Assembly (NCBI RefSeq): GCF_003934165.1
Contig: NZ_RKST01000008.1
Location: 186,001-250,000 of the forward strand
Direction: 5' to 3'
Origin: Borborobacter arsenicus
Lineage (GTDB): Bacteria; Pseudomonadota; Alphaproteobacteria; Rhizobiales; Rhizobiaceae
DNA length: 64,000 nt
Part shown: piece by piece, positions 17,831-26,091 of the stretch
Position numbering within the stretch: position 1 is the first letter of the stretch
Layout: every line of letters begins with the position of its first letter
The notes under the pieces: generated by a model
Database searches by the model: none
What the model was told of the DNA's origin: nothing
What the model saw: only the letters and a program-made list of their open reading frames with translations
Position numbers and translations under genes: made by a program

Positions 17831-19477
17831 ATGGTCGCTCAACTCACATCAGGCGAACGCCAGCTCTCGCTGGTCGTGCTCTTCCTTTTAGGCCTTGCCG
17901 GCCTCGCCATGGGAGTGGCTGGCCGGGGCGACCCGATCGGCGTCCACGGCCTCATGGTGCTGGTAATCGCCGCCGGCCTGGCCTTCGTGGTGATGGCCTC
18001 TTTCTATGCGCCGGAGCCGTCCCCCGAACGGCTCGACCATTATTATGACGACCCCAGCAAGGTCGGCATCGTACTGACCATGATCTGGGCGGTGATCGGC
18101 ATGTTCCTCGGCGTGTGGGTCGCAAGCCTGCTGGCCTGGCCGGACCTGACCTTCGATGCCGGCTGGGCGAGCTTCGGCCGGTTGCGGCCTGCCCATACCA
18201 GCGCGGTCATTTTCGGCTTTGGCGGCAACGCGCTGATCGCCACCTCCTTTCACGTCCTCCAACGCACCTCGCGCGCACGACTGCCCGATCAGTTCAGCCC
18301 GTGGTTCGTGCTGATCGGCTACAATATCTTCTGCGTGATCGCCGCTGCCGGCTATTTCATGGGTGTCACCCAGTCCAAGGAATATGCCGAGCCCGAATGG
18401 TACGCCGATATCTGGCTGGTCATCGTCTGGGTCGTCTATTTCGCGATCTATCTGCGCACGCTCGCGCGGCGCAAGGAACCGCATATCTATGTCGCCAACT
18501 GGTATTACATGGCCTTCATCCTGGTCGTGGCGATCCTGCATATCGTCAATAACCTGGCCGTGCCGATCTCGCTTGGAAGCGCCAAGAGCTATTCGCTCTT
18601 TTCCGGCGTGCAAGATGCAATGACGCAGTGGTGGTACGGCCATAACGCGGTCGCGTTCTTCCTCACCGCGGGCTTCCTGGGCATGATGTATTATTACCTG
18701 CCCAAGCGTGCCGGACGGCCGATCTTTTCCTATCGGCTTTCCATCATCAGTTTCTGGGGCATTACCTTCCTCTATATGTGGGCGGGCTCCCATCACCTTC
18801 ACTACACCGCCCTGCCGCAGTGGGTGCAGACGCTTGGCATGACGTTTTCCGTCGTGCTTCTGGTGCCGTCCTGGGCGTCGGCCGGCAACGCGCTCGCCAC
18901 GCTTAACGGGGCCTGGCACAAGGTGCGCGACGACGCCACGCTGCGCTTCATGATGGTTGCAGCAGTGTTCTACGGGCTGACGACCTTCGAAGGCTCGTTC
19001 ATGGCGATCCGTCCGGTCAACTCGCTGTCGCATTACACCGACTGGACCGTCGGTCACGTCCATGCCGGCGCGCTCGGCTGGGTGGCGATGATCACCTTCG
19101 GCTCGATCTACAGCATTGTGCCGTGGCTGTGGAAACGCGAGCGCATGTACTCGGCCCGCCTGGTCGAAGTCCACTTCTGGTTAGCCCTTGCCGGAACCAT
19201 CATCTACGTCTTTGCGATGTGGAATTCGGGCATCATCCAGGGGCTGATGTGGCGGACCTACAATGAGAGCGGCACGCTGACCTATTCCTTCATCGAGTCG
19301 CTGGTCGCGATGCATCCCTATTACATCGCGCGTGCCTTTGGCGGCCTGCTGTTCCTGACCGGTGCCGTGGTCGGCTCCTACAATGTCTGGATGACCATCC
19401 GCAGCGCGTCGGCATCGCTTGCCAAACCAACCGAAGACATGCCGGAGGCCCGGCTTTCCCCCGAGCCGGCGGAGTAG
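17831..19477 (+). CDS. ccoN: cbb3-type cytochrome c oxidase subunit I
   Basis: The catalytic subunit of the high-affinity cbb3 terminal oxidase in the inner membrane; it reduces O2 and can reduce NO slowly. The 548-residue protein has about 14 hydrophobic segments and the haem and copper ligands: the low-spin haem histidine in RPAHTSAVIF, GHNAVAFFLTAGF, the CuB pair in GSHHLHYTALP, and the paired histidines in TVGHVHAGALGW. AAGGA precedes the ATG. The leader between nsrR and ccoN is only 37 bases and holds no FixK/FNR box. Confidence 0.97.
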   Translation: MVAQLTSGERQLSLVVLFLLGLAGLAMGVAGRGDPIGVHGLMVLVIAAGLAFVVMASFYAPEPSPERLDHYYDDPSKVGIVLTMIWAVIGMFLGVWVASLLAWPDLTFDAGWASFGRLRPAHTSAVIFGFGGNALIATSFHVLQRTSRARLPDQFSPWFVLIGYNIFCVIAAAGYFMGVTQSKEYAEPEWYADIWLVIVWVVYFAIYLRTLARRKEPHIYVANWYYMAFILVVAILHIVNNLAVPISLGSAKSYSLFSGVQDAMTQWWYGHNAVAFFLTAGFLGMMYYYLPKRAGRPIFSYRLSIISFWGITFLYMWAGSHHLHYTALPQWVQTLGMTFSVVLLVPSWASAGNALATLNGAWHKVRDDATLRFMMVAAVFYGLTTFEGSFMAIRPVNSLSHYTDWTVGHVHAGALGWVAMITFGSIYSIVPWLWKRERMYSARLVEVHFWLALAGTIIYVFAMWNSGIIQGLMWRTYNESGTLTYSFIESLVAMHPYYIARAFGGLLFLTGAVVGSYNVWMTIRSASASLAKPTEDMPEARLSPEPAE

Positions 19478-19481
19478 AACA

Positions 19482-20216
19482 ATGGCTGAATTCTTCCATC
19501 GCAAACTTGAGCGCAACGCCATCGGCTTCGTGGTGGCGATCGTGGCGGTCGCCAGCATCGGCGGCCTGGTCGAGATCGCGCCGCTCTTTACCATCGACGA
19601 GACGGTCGAGGATGCACCCGACATGCGCGTCTACACGCCGCTCGAACTGGCCGGCCGCAACATCTATATCCGCGAGGGCTGCTATGCCTGCCACAGCCAG
19701 ATGATCCGCACGCTACGCGACGAGGTCGAACGCTACGGCCCCTATTCGCTTGCGGTCGAATCCAAATATGACCATCCAATGCTGTGGGGCTCCAAACGCA
19801 CCGGACCCGACATTGCCCGCCTCGGCGACAAATATTCCGATGCCTGGCATGTCGCCCACCTGATCAACCCGCGCGACGTGGTGCCGGAATCGGTCATGCC
19901 CAAATATGGGTGGCTGGCACGCAATGCGCTGCGCACCGACGATCTGGGCCTGCATCTGAAAGCCATGAGCCGGGTCGGCGTGCCTTACACGCAAGAGATG
20001 ATCGACAACGCCACCAATGATGCATTCGGGCAGGCATCGCCTGACAGCAGCTTTGCCGGCGGCGTCACTGAACGCTACGGCGAAGCCACCCATGTGCGCG
20101 CCTTCGACGGCGATGCCGCACGGCTGACCGAGATGGACGCGCTGGTCGCCTATCTCCAGATTCTCGGCAAGCTGACCGACGCCGCACAGCCCAAAACCGC
20201 GTCTGCAGAGGAATGA
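19482..20216 (+). CDS. ccoO: cbb3-type cytochrome c oxidase subunit II (monohaem)
   Basis: CcoO is the membrane-anchored monohaem cytochrome c subunit that passes electrons to CcoN. The 244-residue protein has one N-terminal transmembrane helix (about residues 13-33), then a periplasmic domain with the haem-binding CYACH at 67-71 and a probable methionine ligand in PESVMPKYGWL. The ATG at 19482 follows the ccoN stop by four bases. Confidence 0.97.
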   Translation: MAEFFHRKLERNAIGFVVAIVAVASIGGLVEIAPLFTIDETVEDAPDMRVYTPLELAGRNIYIREGCYACHSQMIRTLRDEVERYGPYSLAVESKYDHPMLWGSKRTGPDIARLGDKYSDAWHVAHLINPRDVVPESVMPKYGWLARNALRTDDLGLHLKAMSRVGVPYTQEMIDNATNDAFGQASPDSSFAGGVTERYGEATHVRAFDGDAARLTEMDALVAYLQILGKLTDAAQPKTASAEE

Positions 20217-20220
20217 GCAC

Positions 20221-20391
20221 ATGGACTTCAGCCATGACACGCTTGTCGCCTTCTCCAAGAGCTGGGGGCTGTTCTACCTGCTGGCCATGGCTGCGGGCGT
20301 ATTGATCTACACATTCTGGCCGTCGAACAAGAAACGGTTCGATCGGGCCAAGAAGAGCATTCTCGACAAAGATGACAAACCGGGGAAGTAA
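20221..20391 (+). CDS. ccoQ: cbb3-type oxidase small subunit CcoQ
   Basis: A 56-residue single-span protein starting MDFSHDTLVAFSKSWG, with a hydrophobic helix (about residues 15-33) and a basic, charged tail ending DDKPGK. CcoQ stabilises the cbb3 complex. It lies between ccoO (four bases upstream) and ccoP (four bases downstream). Confidence 0.9.
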   Translation: MDFSHDTLVAFSKSWGLFYLLAMAAGVLIYTFWPSNKKRFDRAKKSILDKDDKPGK

Positions 20392-20395
20392 AGCC

Positions 20396-21277
20396 GTGGC
20401 ACTGGAAAAACGCGATCCCGTCACCGGACGAATGACCACCGGGCATGAGTGGAATGGCATCGAGGAGTTGGAGACGCCCATCCCTCGGGTGGTGATCTTC
20501 TTCCTCGTCGTCACCATCCTGTTTTCCATCGGCTACTGGATATTCATGCCGGCCTGGCCGTTGGGCTGGACCTACACCAAGGGCCTGCTCGGCATCGACC
20601 AGCGCACGACGGTAGAACAGCAGGTCGAACAGGCCAAGGCCGAGCGTGCAGTCTGGATGGACCAGATCGAACAGATGGATTTTGCCACCATCCAGGCGGA
20701 TTCTGCGCTGATGGGGGTCGTGCAGGAGGCCGGCGCCACGCTGTTCGGTGACAATTGCGCGGTCTGCCATGGAACGCGCGGCACCGGCGGCAAGGGTTTT
20801 CCCGATCTTGCCGCCAAGGCATGGCTCTGGGGCGGCGATCCCGAAGCGATCGCTGAAACGATCCGCGTCGGCATCAACTCGCCGCATGAGGAAACGAGGA
20901 CTTCGCAGATGCTTGCCTTCGGCCGTGACGGCATGCTCGACCGCACCCAGATCGATGATGTCCTGGCCTATGTGCAGTCGATCGGAACAGCGTCGGAACA
21001 GGCACAGCCAACGCCGGAAGCCGCCGCCAGGGGCAGCGAGATCTTTGCCGAGAATTGCGCTTCCTGCCACGGCGAGGACGCCAAGGGCATGCACGATCTC
21101 GGTGCACCGGACCTGACGGATGCAAGCTGGATCTATGGCGGCGATCTCCAGACGCTGCACACGACCGTCTATTCCGGGCGGCAGGGACATATGCCGGCCT
21201 GGGAAGGCCGTCTTTCCGCAGCCGACCGCAAGATCCTGACGCTCTATGTGCTCGCGCTGCCGCAGGAGAAGCAATGA
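20396..21277 (+). CDS. ccoP: cbb3-type cytochrome c oxidase subunit III (dihaem)
   Basis: CcoP is the dihaem cytochrome c that receives electrons from soluble cytochromes. The 293-residue protein has one transmembrane segment near residues 33-52 and two CxxCH haem sites, CAVCH (121-125) and CASCH (221-225). I chose the GTG at 20396, four bases past ccoQ and preceded by GGGGAAG; an ATG at 20372 inside ccoQ would add eight residues. Its stop overlaps the next start (ATGA). Confidence 0.96.
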   Translation: MALEKRDPVTGRMTTGHEWNGIEELETPIPRVVIFFLVVTILFSIGYWIFMPAWPLGWTYTKGLLGIDQRTTVEQQVEQAKAERAVWMDQIEQMDFATIQADSALMGVVQEAGATLFGDNCAVCHGTRGTGGKGFPDLAAKAWLWGGDPEAIAETIRVGINSPHEETRTSQMLAFGRDGMLDRTQIDDVLAYVQSIGTASEQAQPTPEAAARGSEIFAENCASCHGEDAKGMHDLGAPDLTDASWIYGGDLQTLHTTVYSGRQGHMPAWEGRLSAADRKILTLYVLALPQEKQ

Positions 21278-21498
21278 CCATCGATGCCGACATCAAGATG
21301 GCCGCGCCGCAACGCCGGACACGCATCAGGCTCATCGTCGGCGCGTGCATCGCCGTCGGGCTTGCGGTGTTTGTGGCTGCAAACGTCCATCTGGTTTATG
21401 TTTCGGTGACGTCCCAACCCGATTGCGTGGCTCATGCCAAGGAAACGGGAAGCGGTCCGGCAAGGACGGTCTATCGGGCCGCCCGCTCATCATGTTGA
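21274..21498 (+). CDS. Small single-span membrane protein of unknown function
   Basis: A 74-residue protein whose ATG overlaps the ccoP stop by four bases, so it is almost certainly co-translated. It has a basic N-terminal stretch (PQRRTRIR), one hydrophobic helix (about residues 20-42, GACIAVGLAVFVAANVHLVY) and a short tail that contains Cys53 and ends in a terminal cysteine (RAARSSC). It occupies the position where ccoG normally follows ccoP but lacks any ferredoxin motif and is not CcoG or CcoH. A role in assembling the oxidase is inferred from position only. Confidence 0.75.
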   Translation: MTIDADIKMAAPQRRTRIRLIVGACIAVGLAVFVAANVHLVYVSVTSQPDCVAHAKETGSGPARTVYRAARSSC

Positions 21499-21538
21499 CA
21501 TGCCGCGACAGGCGGATTTGACAAAAAGGATTATCGGC

Positions 21539-22318
21539 ATGGAAACCGTCGATGCAACGCACACACCGATACCTGTCGGAAGCCGTAACCGGGGCTTGCC
21601 GGCAAGCGCCGCCTTCGACTGGTTGCGCGCGGGATGGCATGACCTGACCATCCATCCGGGTCCGAGCCTCGCCTATGGCGTGGCGGTATTTGCGGTGTCG
21701 CTCGGGGTCGTGGCCTGCCTATTCTATCTCGGGCTGGATTACATCCTGTTTCCGGCAATTGCTGCCTTCCTTGTCGTCGGCCCGCTCGTTGCCATCGGGC
21801 TCTATGAGAAGAGCCGGCGCATCGAAGCTGGCGAACCGGTCACCCTGGGTCGTATGCTCTTTGTTCGTGCAGCCTCGGGTGCACAGGTGATCTTTACCGG
21901 TGTCATCCTCTGCGGGCTGGCGCTGTTGTGGATGCGTGCCGCCGTCATCCTCTACGCGCTGTTCTTCGGCCTGCGGCCATTCCCCGGCCTCGATCACATT
22001 GCCGAGATGCTGTTCACCACGGGCATCGGCTGGGCAATGCTCATCACCGGCACCATTGTCGGCGGGCTGTTTGCAGCTTTCGCCTTCGCCATCAGTGCCT
22101 TCTCCGTGCCGATGCTGCTGGATAAAAAGACCGATGTCTTCACCGCCATGGGCACCAGCATTTCGCTGGTCTGGAACAACCTGCCGGTGATGTTTGCCTG
22201 GGGCACGATCGTGCTCATGCTGACCGCCCTCGGCTTGGCTACGGGTATGATCGGGCTCATCATCGTGTTTCCACTGCTCGGCCATGCGACCTGGCATGCC
22301 TACAAGGCGTTGCATTGA
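21539..22318 (+). CDS. DUF2189 integral membrane protein
   Basis: A 259-residue protein with about six transmembrane segments. After a cytoplasmic stretch containing DWLRAGWHDLTIHPGPSL it has helices near residues 50-70, 72-92, 117-150, 165-200 and 215-250. This pattern matches DUF2189 (COG5473). ATG 21539 has AAGGAT eight bases upstream. It lies between the small gene after ccoP and ccoI, where ccoG and ccoH are usually found. Its function is not known. Confidence 0.8.
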   Translation: METVDATHTPIPVGSRNRGLPASAAFDWLRAGWHDLTIHPGPSLAYGVAVFAVSLGVVACLFYLGLDYILFPAIAAFLVVGPLVAIGLYEKSRRIEAGEPVTLGRMLFVRAASGAQVIFTGVILCGLALLWMRAAVILYALFFGLRPFPGLDHIAEMLFTTGIGWAMLITGTIVGGLFAAFAFAISAFSVPMLLDKKTDVFTAMGTSISLVWNNLPVMFAWGTIVLMLTALGLATGMIGLIIVFPLLGHATWHAYKALH

Positions 22319-22357
22319 GATCCGGGCGGGCGAACATAAGGAGCGGATGACCGCATC

Positions 22358-24649
22358 ATGAGTTGTTGCGCGGCCGGCGCCGAAGCGGCGCTGCAAATGG
22401 ATGGTATCCAGCCGGTCTCGGCAGACGAACTTCGCCTGGCCAGCCGCGATCTCGGCGACGGCACCCGCCAGACCGATCTCTCGGTTCCCGGCGTCCATTG
22501 CGGAGCCTGCATCGCGGCGGTGGAGAAAACCCTGTCGGCGCTGCCGGGTGTGGAATCTGCCCGCGTCAACCTGTCCATGAAGCGGGTTGCCGTCAAATGG
22601 CGAGCGCTGGATGAAACCCCGCCGGACCTGATCGGAGCACTCGACGCCATCGGCTATGAGGCGCATCTGTTTTCTTCTGCCACCGACGAGAAGGACCCCG
22701 AACTGTCGCGCCTGATCAAGGCGCTGGCGGTCGCGGGCTTCTCGGCGATGAACATCATGCTCCTGTCGGTATCCGTCTGGTCGGGAGCCGATGCAGCCAC
22801 GCGCCATGCATTCCACCTGATTTCGGCTGCCCTGGCCTTGCCTGCGGTCGCCTATTCGGGGCGCATCTTCTATCTTTCGGCGTGGTCGGTGCTGCGGCGC
22901 GGCCGGACCAATATGGATGTGCCGATCTCGATCGGTGTTTCCCTGGCCGTCGGTCTCAGCCTCTACGAGACCTATTACAACGCCCCCCATGCCTATTTCG
23001 ATGCCGCGACCTCGCTGCTGTTCTTCCTGTTGATCGGCCGCACGCTCGACCATGTCATGCGTGAACGGGCCCGGTCGGCGGTTGCCGGGCTCGCCCGCCT
23101 CTCACCGGCGGGCACAACGATCATCGCCGAGGGCGGCGAGCGGCGCTACGTTCCCATCGCGGAGATCCAGCCGGGCGCGATGATGCTTATCGCAGCCGGT
23201 GACCGCATTCCCGTCGACGGCGTGGTCGTGCAAGGCGCCTCCGAACTCGACTGTTCGCTGGTTACCGGCGAAAGCGCGCCGCTTCGCATCGGCGTCGGCG
23301 CCAAGGTGCAGGCGGGCCTGATGAACCTCACCGGCCCGCTGACGATCGAGGCCACGACACGGTCTGAAAACTCGTTCCTCGCCGAAATGGTGCGAATGAT
23401 GGAGGCAGCCGAGGGCGGGCGGGCGCGATACCGTCGGCTGGCCGACCGTGCGGCGGCTCTCTATTCGCCGGTCGTGCACACATTGGCGCTGCTCACGCTT
23501 ATCGGCTGGATGGTGCTGACCGGCGACTGGCACAACTCCATCACCATTGCCATTGCGGTCCTCATCATCACCTGCCCCTGCGCGCTCGGCCTTGCCGTGC
23601 CTATCGTCCAGGTGGTCGCGGCGCGGCGCCTGTTCGAGCGCGGCATCATGGTCAAGGACGGCTCGGCGCTGGAACGGCTGGCCGAGGTCGACACCGTCCT
23701 TTTCGACAAGACCGGGACGCTGACGCTTGGGACACCGAGGCTCATCAATACCGGGGAGATCAAGCCCGAGGCATTGGCCATCGCCGCCGGTATGGCCGCC
23801 GGCTCGCGGCATCCCATGGCGTCAGCAATTGCTTCCAGCACGCGCCGCAGTACGCTGGAACAACGGTCATTCGACGCGATCTCCGAACATCCGGGCCTGG
23901 GAATCGAGGCTCGCTCGGGCAACGATCTTTATCGCCTGGGGCGCGCCAGCTGGGCACTCGATAATGGAGGCGATGAAGCGGACACCGATGCCGTCTCCAT
24001 TTCGATCCTTGCAAAGAATGGCAGGATTCTCGCCCGCTTCGCGTTTGAAGACAGCATAAGGCCGGGCTCGCTTGCGGCTGTGAACGGATTAAGGCAGCTT
24101 GGCATGTCGCTTGGAATAATCTCCGGCGACCGGGCGCCTTCTGTCGAGGCTGTCGCCTCTGCGCTGGTGGTCGATGACTTCCGGGCCGGTCTGCTTCCCG
24201 CCGACAAAGTGGCGCATATCGCCAAGGCCGGAGCATCGGGTGGCAAGGTGCTGATGGTGGGAGACGGCTTGAACGACGCCCCTGCCCTTGCTTCCGCCTA
24301 TGTCTCCATGGCGCCGGCGACCGCCGCCGATATCGGCCGCAATGCCGCCGATTTCGTCTTCCTGAAGGACAACCTCTCGGCGGTGAAGGAGGCGGTGGAT
24401 ATCGCTCATCGGGCGAAGGTCCTCATTCGCCAGAATTTCGCGCTGGCCATCGGCTACAACGCCATCGCAGTGCCGGTCGCCGTGTTCGGCTATGTCACGC
24501 CGCTGGTCGCGGCCGTCGCTATGTCGCTCTCATCGGTAATCGTCGTTGCCAATGCGATGCGCTTGAGATCACCACAGGCAGCGCCGGCTCCCGCCGACAC
24601 CAGCGCAGTTTCCGGCGTTTCCCTGCGTACAGCAGCGGCAAAGCCATGA
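22358..24649 (+). CDS. ccoI: Copper-translocating P1B-type ATPase for cbb3 assembly (CcoI/FixI)
   Basis: CcoI exports copper from the cytoplasm for insertion into cbb3 oxidase. The 763-residue protein starts MSCCAAGAEAA, typical of FixI, and has a heavy-metal-associated domain with CxxC at 48-51, the actuator TGES at 303-306, the ion-path CPC at 406-408, the phosphorylated aspartate in FDKTGT (Asp450) and the hinge GDGLNDAPAL. About eight transmembrane helices are predicted by eye. The 3' end overlaps ccoS by four bases (ATGA). Confidence 0.95.
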   Translation: MSCCAAGAEAALQMDGIQPVSADELRLASRDLGDGTRQTDLSVPGVHCGACIAAVEKTLSALPGVESARVNLSMKRVAVKWRALDETPPDLIGALDAIGYEAHLFSSATDEKDPELSRLIKALAVAGFSAMNIMLLSVSVWSGADAATRHAFHLISAALALPAVAYSGRIFYLSAWSVLRRGRTNMDVPISIGVSLAVGLSLYETYYNAPHAYFDAATSLLFFLLIGRTLDHVMRERARSAVAGLARLSPAGTTIIAEGGERRYVPIAEIQPGAMMLIAAGDRIPVDGVVVQGASELDCSLVTGESAPLRIGVGAKVQAGLMNLTGPLTIEATTRSENSFLAEMVRMMEAAEGGRARYRRLADRAAALYSPVVHTLALLTLIGWMVLTGDWHNSITIAIAVLIITCPCALGLAVPIVQVVAARRLFERGIMVKDGSALERLAEVDTVLFDKTGTLTLGTPRLINTGEIKPEALAIAAGMAAGSRHPMASAIASSTRRSTLEQRSFDAISEHPGLGIEARSGNDLYRLGRASWALDNGGDEADTDAVSISILAKNGRILARFAFEDSIRPGSLAAVNGLRQLGMSLGIISGDRAPSVEAVASALVVDDFRAGLLPADKVAHIAKAGASGGKVLMVGDGLNDAPALASAYVSMAPATAADIGRNAADFVFLKDNLSAVKEAVDIAHRAKVLIRQNFALAIGYNAIAVPVAVFGYVTPLVAAVAMSLSSVIVVANAMRLRSPQAAPAPADTSAVSGVSLRTAAAKP

Positions 24650-24792
24650 GCTATCTGGTTTTCCTCATTCCGATTGCCATCCTGCTTGGTCTTGCCGGGC
24701 TCGGCGCCTTCATGTGGTCATTGCGCTCCGGCCAGTACGACGATCTTGACGGCGCGGCAGAGCGCATCCTGATGGATGACGATAAGGAATAG
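24646..24792 (+). CDS. ccoS: cbb3 oxidase maturation protein CcoS/FixS
   Basis: A 48-residue protein with an N-terminal transmembrane helix (about residues 4-26) followed by the family motif WSLRSGQYDDLDGAAERIL and an acidic end. CcoS is needed for cofactor insertion into cbb3 oxidase. It overlaps the ccoI stop by four bases. Confidence 0.95.
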   Translation: MSYLVFLIPIAILLGLAGLGAFMWSLRSGQYDDLDGAAERILMDDDKE

Positions 24793-24871
24793 GCGGGCCG
24801 CAGACATGTCGCGCCGGTCGTCTCGCCTGCACCGCCGGGGCGTGCTATGCTTGCGGTCATTATGAGGCCAT

Positions 24872-25561
24872 ATGCTCCAATATCAGGACGGCGATACTGA
24901 TCCCGAAAAGCCGCAGCATTTCGCACGGCTGGAAGCACAAAACTTCGAACTGCTGTTCACCGGCTGCCCGGTTGAGCGCTACGAACCAGGCCAGCATCTG
25001 TTCATGCAGGAAGATGCCGCCACGCATGTTTATGGCGTTATCAGCGGCAAGGTGGAAATCTCGATCTACTCCCCTGGTGGGCGCAAGCTGGTCGCGAATA
25101 TCGAGCGGCCGCAAAGCCTCGTCGGCGAGATCGGCGCGTTGGATGGCGGCCCGCGCACCGCGACCGCCACATGCCTGAGCGAATGCGAACTCGTCTCCGT
25201 CAGCCGGACACAGCTTTTCGATCGTATCGGAAAGCATCCCGACCTCGCACGCGCAGTCATCGCCCTTCTATGCGCAAGGCTGCGCTGGGTAAGCAGCGAA
25301 TTCGGCGACCAGGCGCTTTTGAAGATCGAGGCCCGGCTGGCCAAGCGCCTGCTCTATCTGTCGAGTTTCATGGCGGACGCGGAAGGATGGATTTCCATCT
25401 CCCAATCCGACCTTGCCGATTTCCTCGGCGCAACGCGTGAATCGGTCAACAAAACATTGCATGATTGGCGCGCGCACGCGCTGATCGAGACCCGGCGCGG
25501 CGCCATCCGCGTCAGCAATGAAGCAACGCTGGCCGAATTATGCGAACTAGAGGAAGGCTGA
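24872..25561 (+). CDS. Crp/Fnr-family transcriptional regulator
   Basis: A 229-residue regulator with an N-terminal cyclic-nucleotide-binding-like domain (LFMQEDAATHVYGVISGKVEIS, then VGEIGALDGGPRTAT) and a C-terminal winged helix with the recognition region SDLADFLGATRESVNKTL. The recognition helix has RExxxK, closer to CRP than to the FNR/FixK ExxSR pattern. No N-terminal Fe-S cysteines are visible, so it is not an FNR-type oxygen sensor. It follows ccoS by 79 bases on the same strand and could be part of or downstream of the oxidase unit. Its ligand is unknown. Confidence 0.85.
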   Translation: MLQYQDGDTDPEKPQHFARLEAQNFELLFTGCPVERYEPGQHLFMQEDAATHVYGVISGKVEISIYSPGGRKLVANIERPQSLVGEIGALDGGPRTATATCLSECELVSVSRTQLFDRIGKHPDLARAVIALLCARLRWVSSEFGDQALLKIEARLAKRLLYLSSFMADAEGWISISQSDLADFLGATRESVNKTLHDWRAHALIETRRGAIRVSNEATLAELCELEEG

Positions 25562-25587
25562 GCGCTGCGGATTAGAAGGCCCGCGCA

Positions 25588-26064
25588 TCAGCTCGCCAAC
25601 GCCAGGCGCCGCCGTGCACCGGGAGCACGCAGCAACCCAAGCGAGGCAGACGGCAGCGCAAGTTCCATGCCGTGCGCAACAGCGGTGGCAACCGAATTGC
25701 TGTTTCGTGTCAGTATCGAATAGCGCAAGCCGGAAATGGAAATCCGCCCGGCCAGCTCGATGCCTGCCGCCCAGCGCATGGCAATCTCGTCGCGGGGAGC
25801 CTCCAACAACACGGTCGAGCGCGATGTCGGCCGAATATGGAATTCCGGGAAACGCACCGGATCGCGTTTCGAATAATCCGTTTCGACGGCAGTCAGGCGG
25901 CCGAAAATCGCGGCATAGTTGAAGGTTCCGTCAGGATTGACGGCGCCGCCATTGATCTCGAACAGCGGCGTCCCGTCATAATCGGTCCAGACCAGAAAAT
26001 TGTGGTTCGGAATACCCGCAAACCTGGGGATGGGATAGGAACCAAGCATGATGCGGTGGTTCAT
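25588..26064 (-). CDS. Conserved hypothetical protein
   Basis: A 158-residue protein I do not recognise. It begins with a proline- and aromatic-rich stretch (YPIPRFAGIPNHNFLVWTDYDG), has a mixed beta-rich middle and ends in an alanine- and arginine-rich tail. No signal peptide, transmembrane segment or metal motif stands out. It follows the EamA transporter gene by 27 bases on the same strand and so is likely co-transcribed with it. The start at ATG 26064 is the first in frame. Confidence 0.55.
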   Translation of the reverse strand: MNHRIMLGSYPIPRFAGIPNHNFLVWTDYDGTPLFEINGGAVNPDGTFNYAAIFGRLTAVETDYSKRDPVRFPEFHIRPTSRSTVLLEAPRDEIAMRWAAGIELAGRISISGLRYSILTRNSNSVATAVAHGMELALPSASLGLLRAPGARRRLALAS

Positions 26065-26091
26065 GGACGAGCGCCTTCCTTGCCGCCCGCT

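Noticed and set aside
17888-19174. A 428-codon minus-strand frame opposite ccoN
   Set aside because: Very rich in Arg, His, Asp and Gly as the antisense of membrane helices; no domain. Rejected in favour of ccoN.
21274-21498. Calling the 74-residue protein CcoH/FixH
   Set aside because: It is less than half the length of FixH and shares no recognisable sequence beyond having one transmembrane helix.
21719-23053. A 444-codon minus-strand frame opposite the DUF2189 gene and ccoI
   Set aside because: Crosses two supported genes and consists of charged low-complexity sequence.
24872-25561. Calling the Crp/Fnr protein FnrL or FixK
   Set aside because: No N-terminal Fe-S cysteines and a recognition helix closer to CRP than to FNR/FixK.
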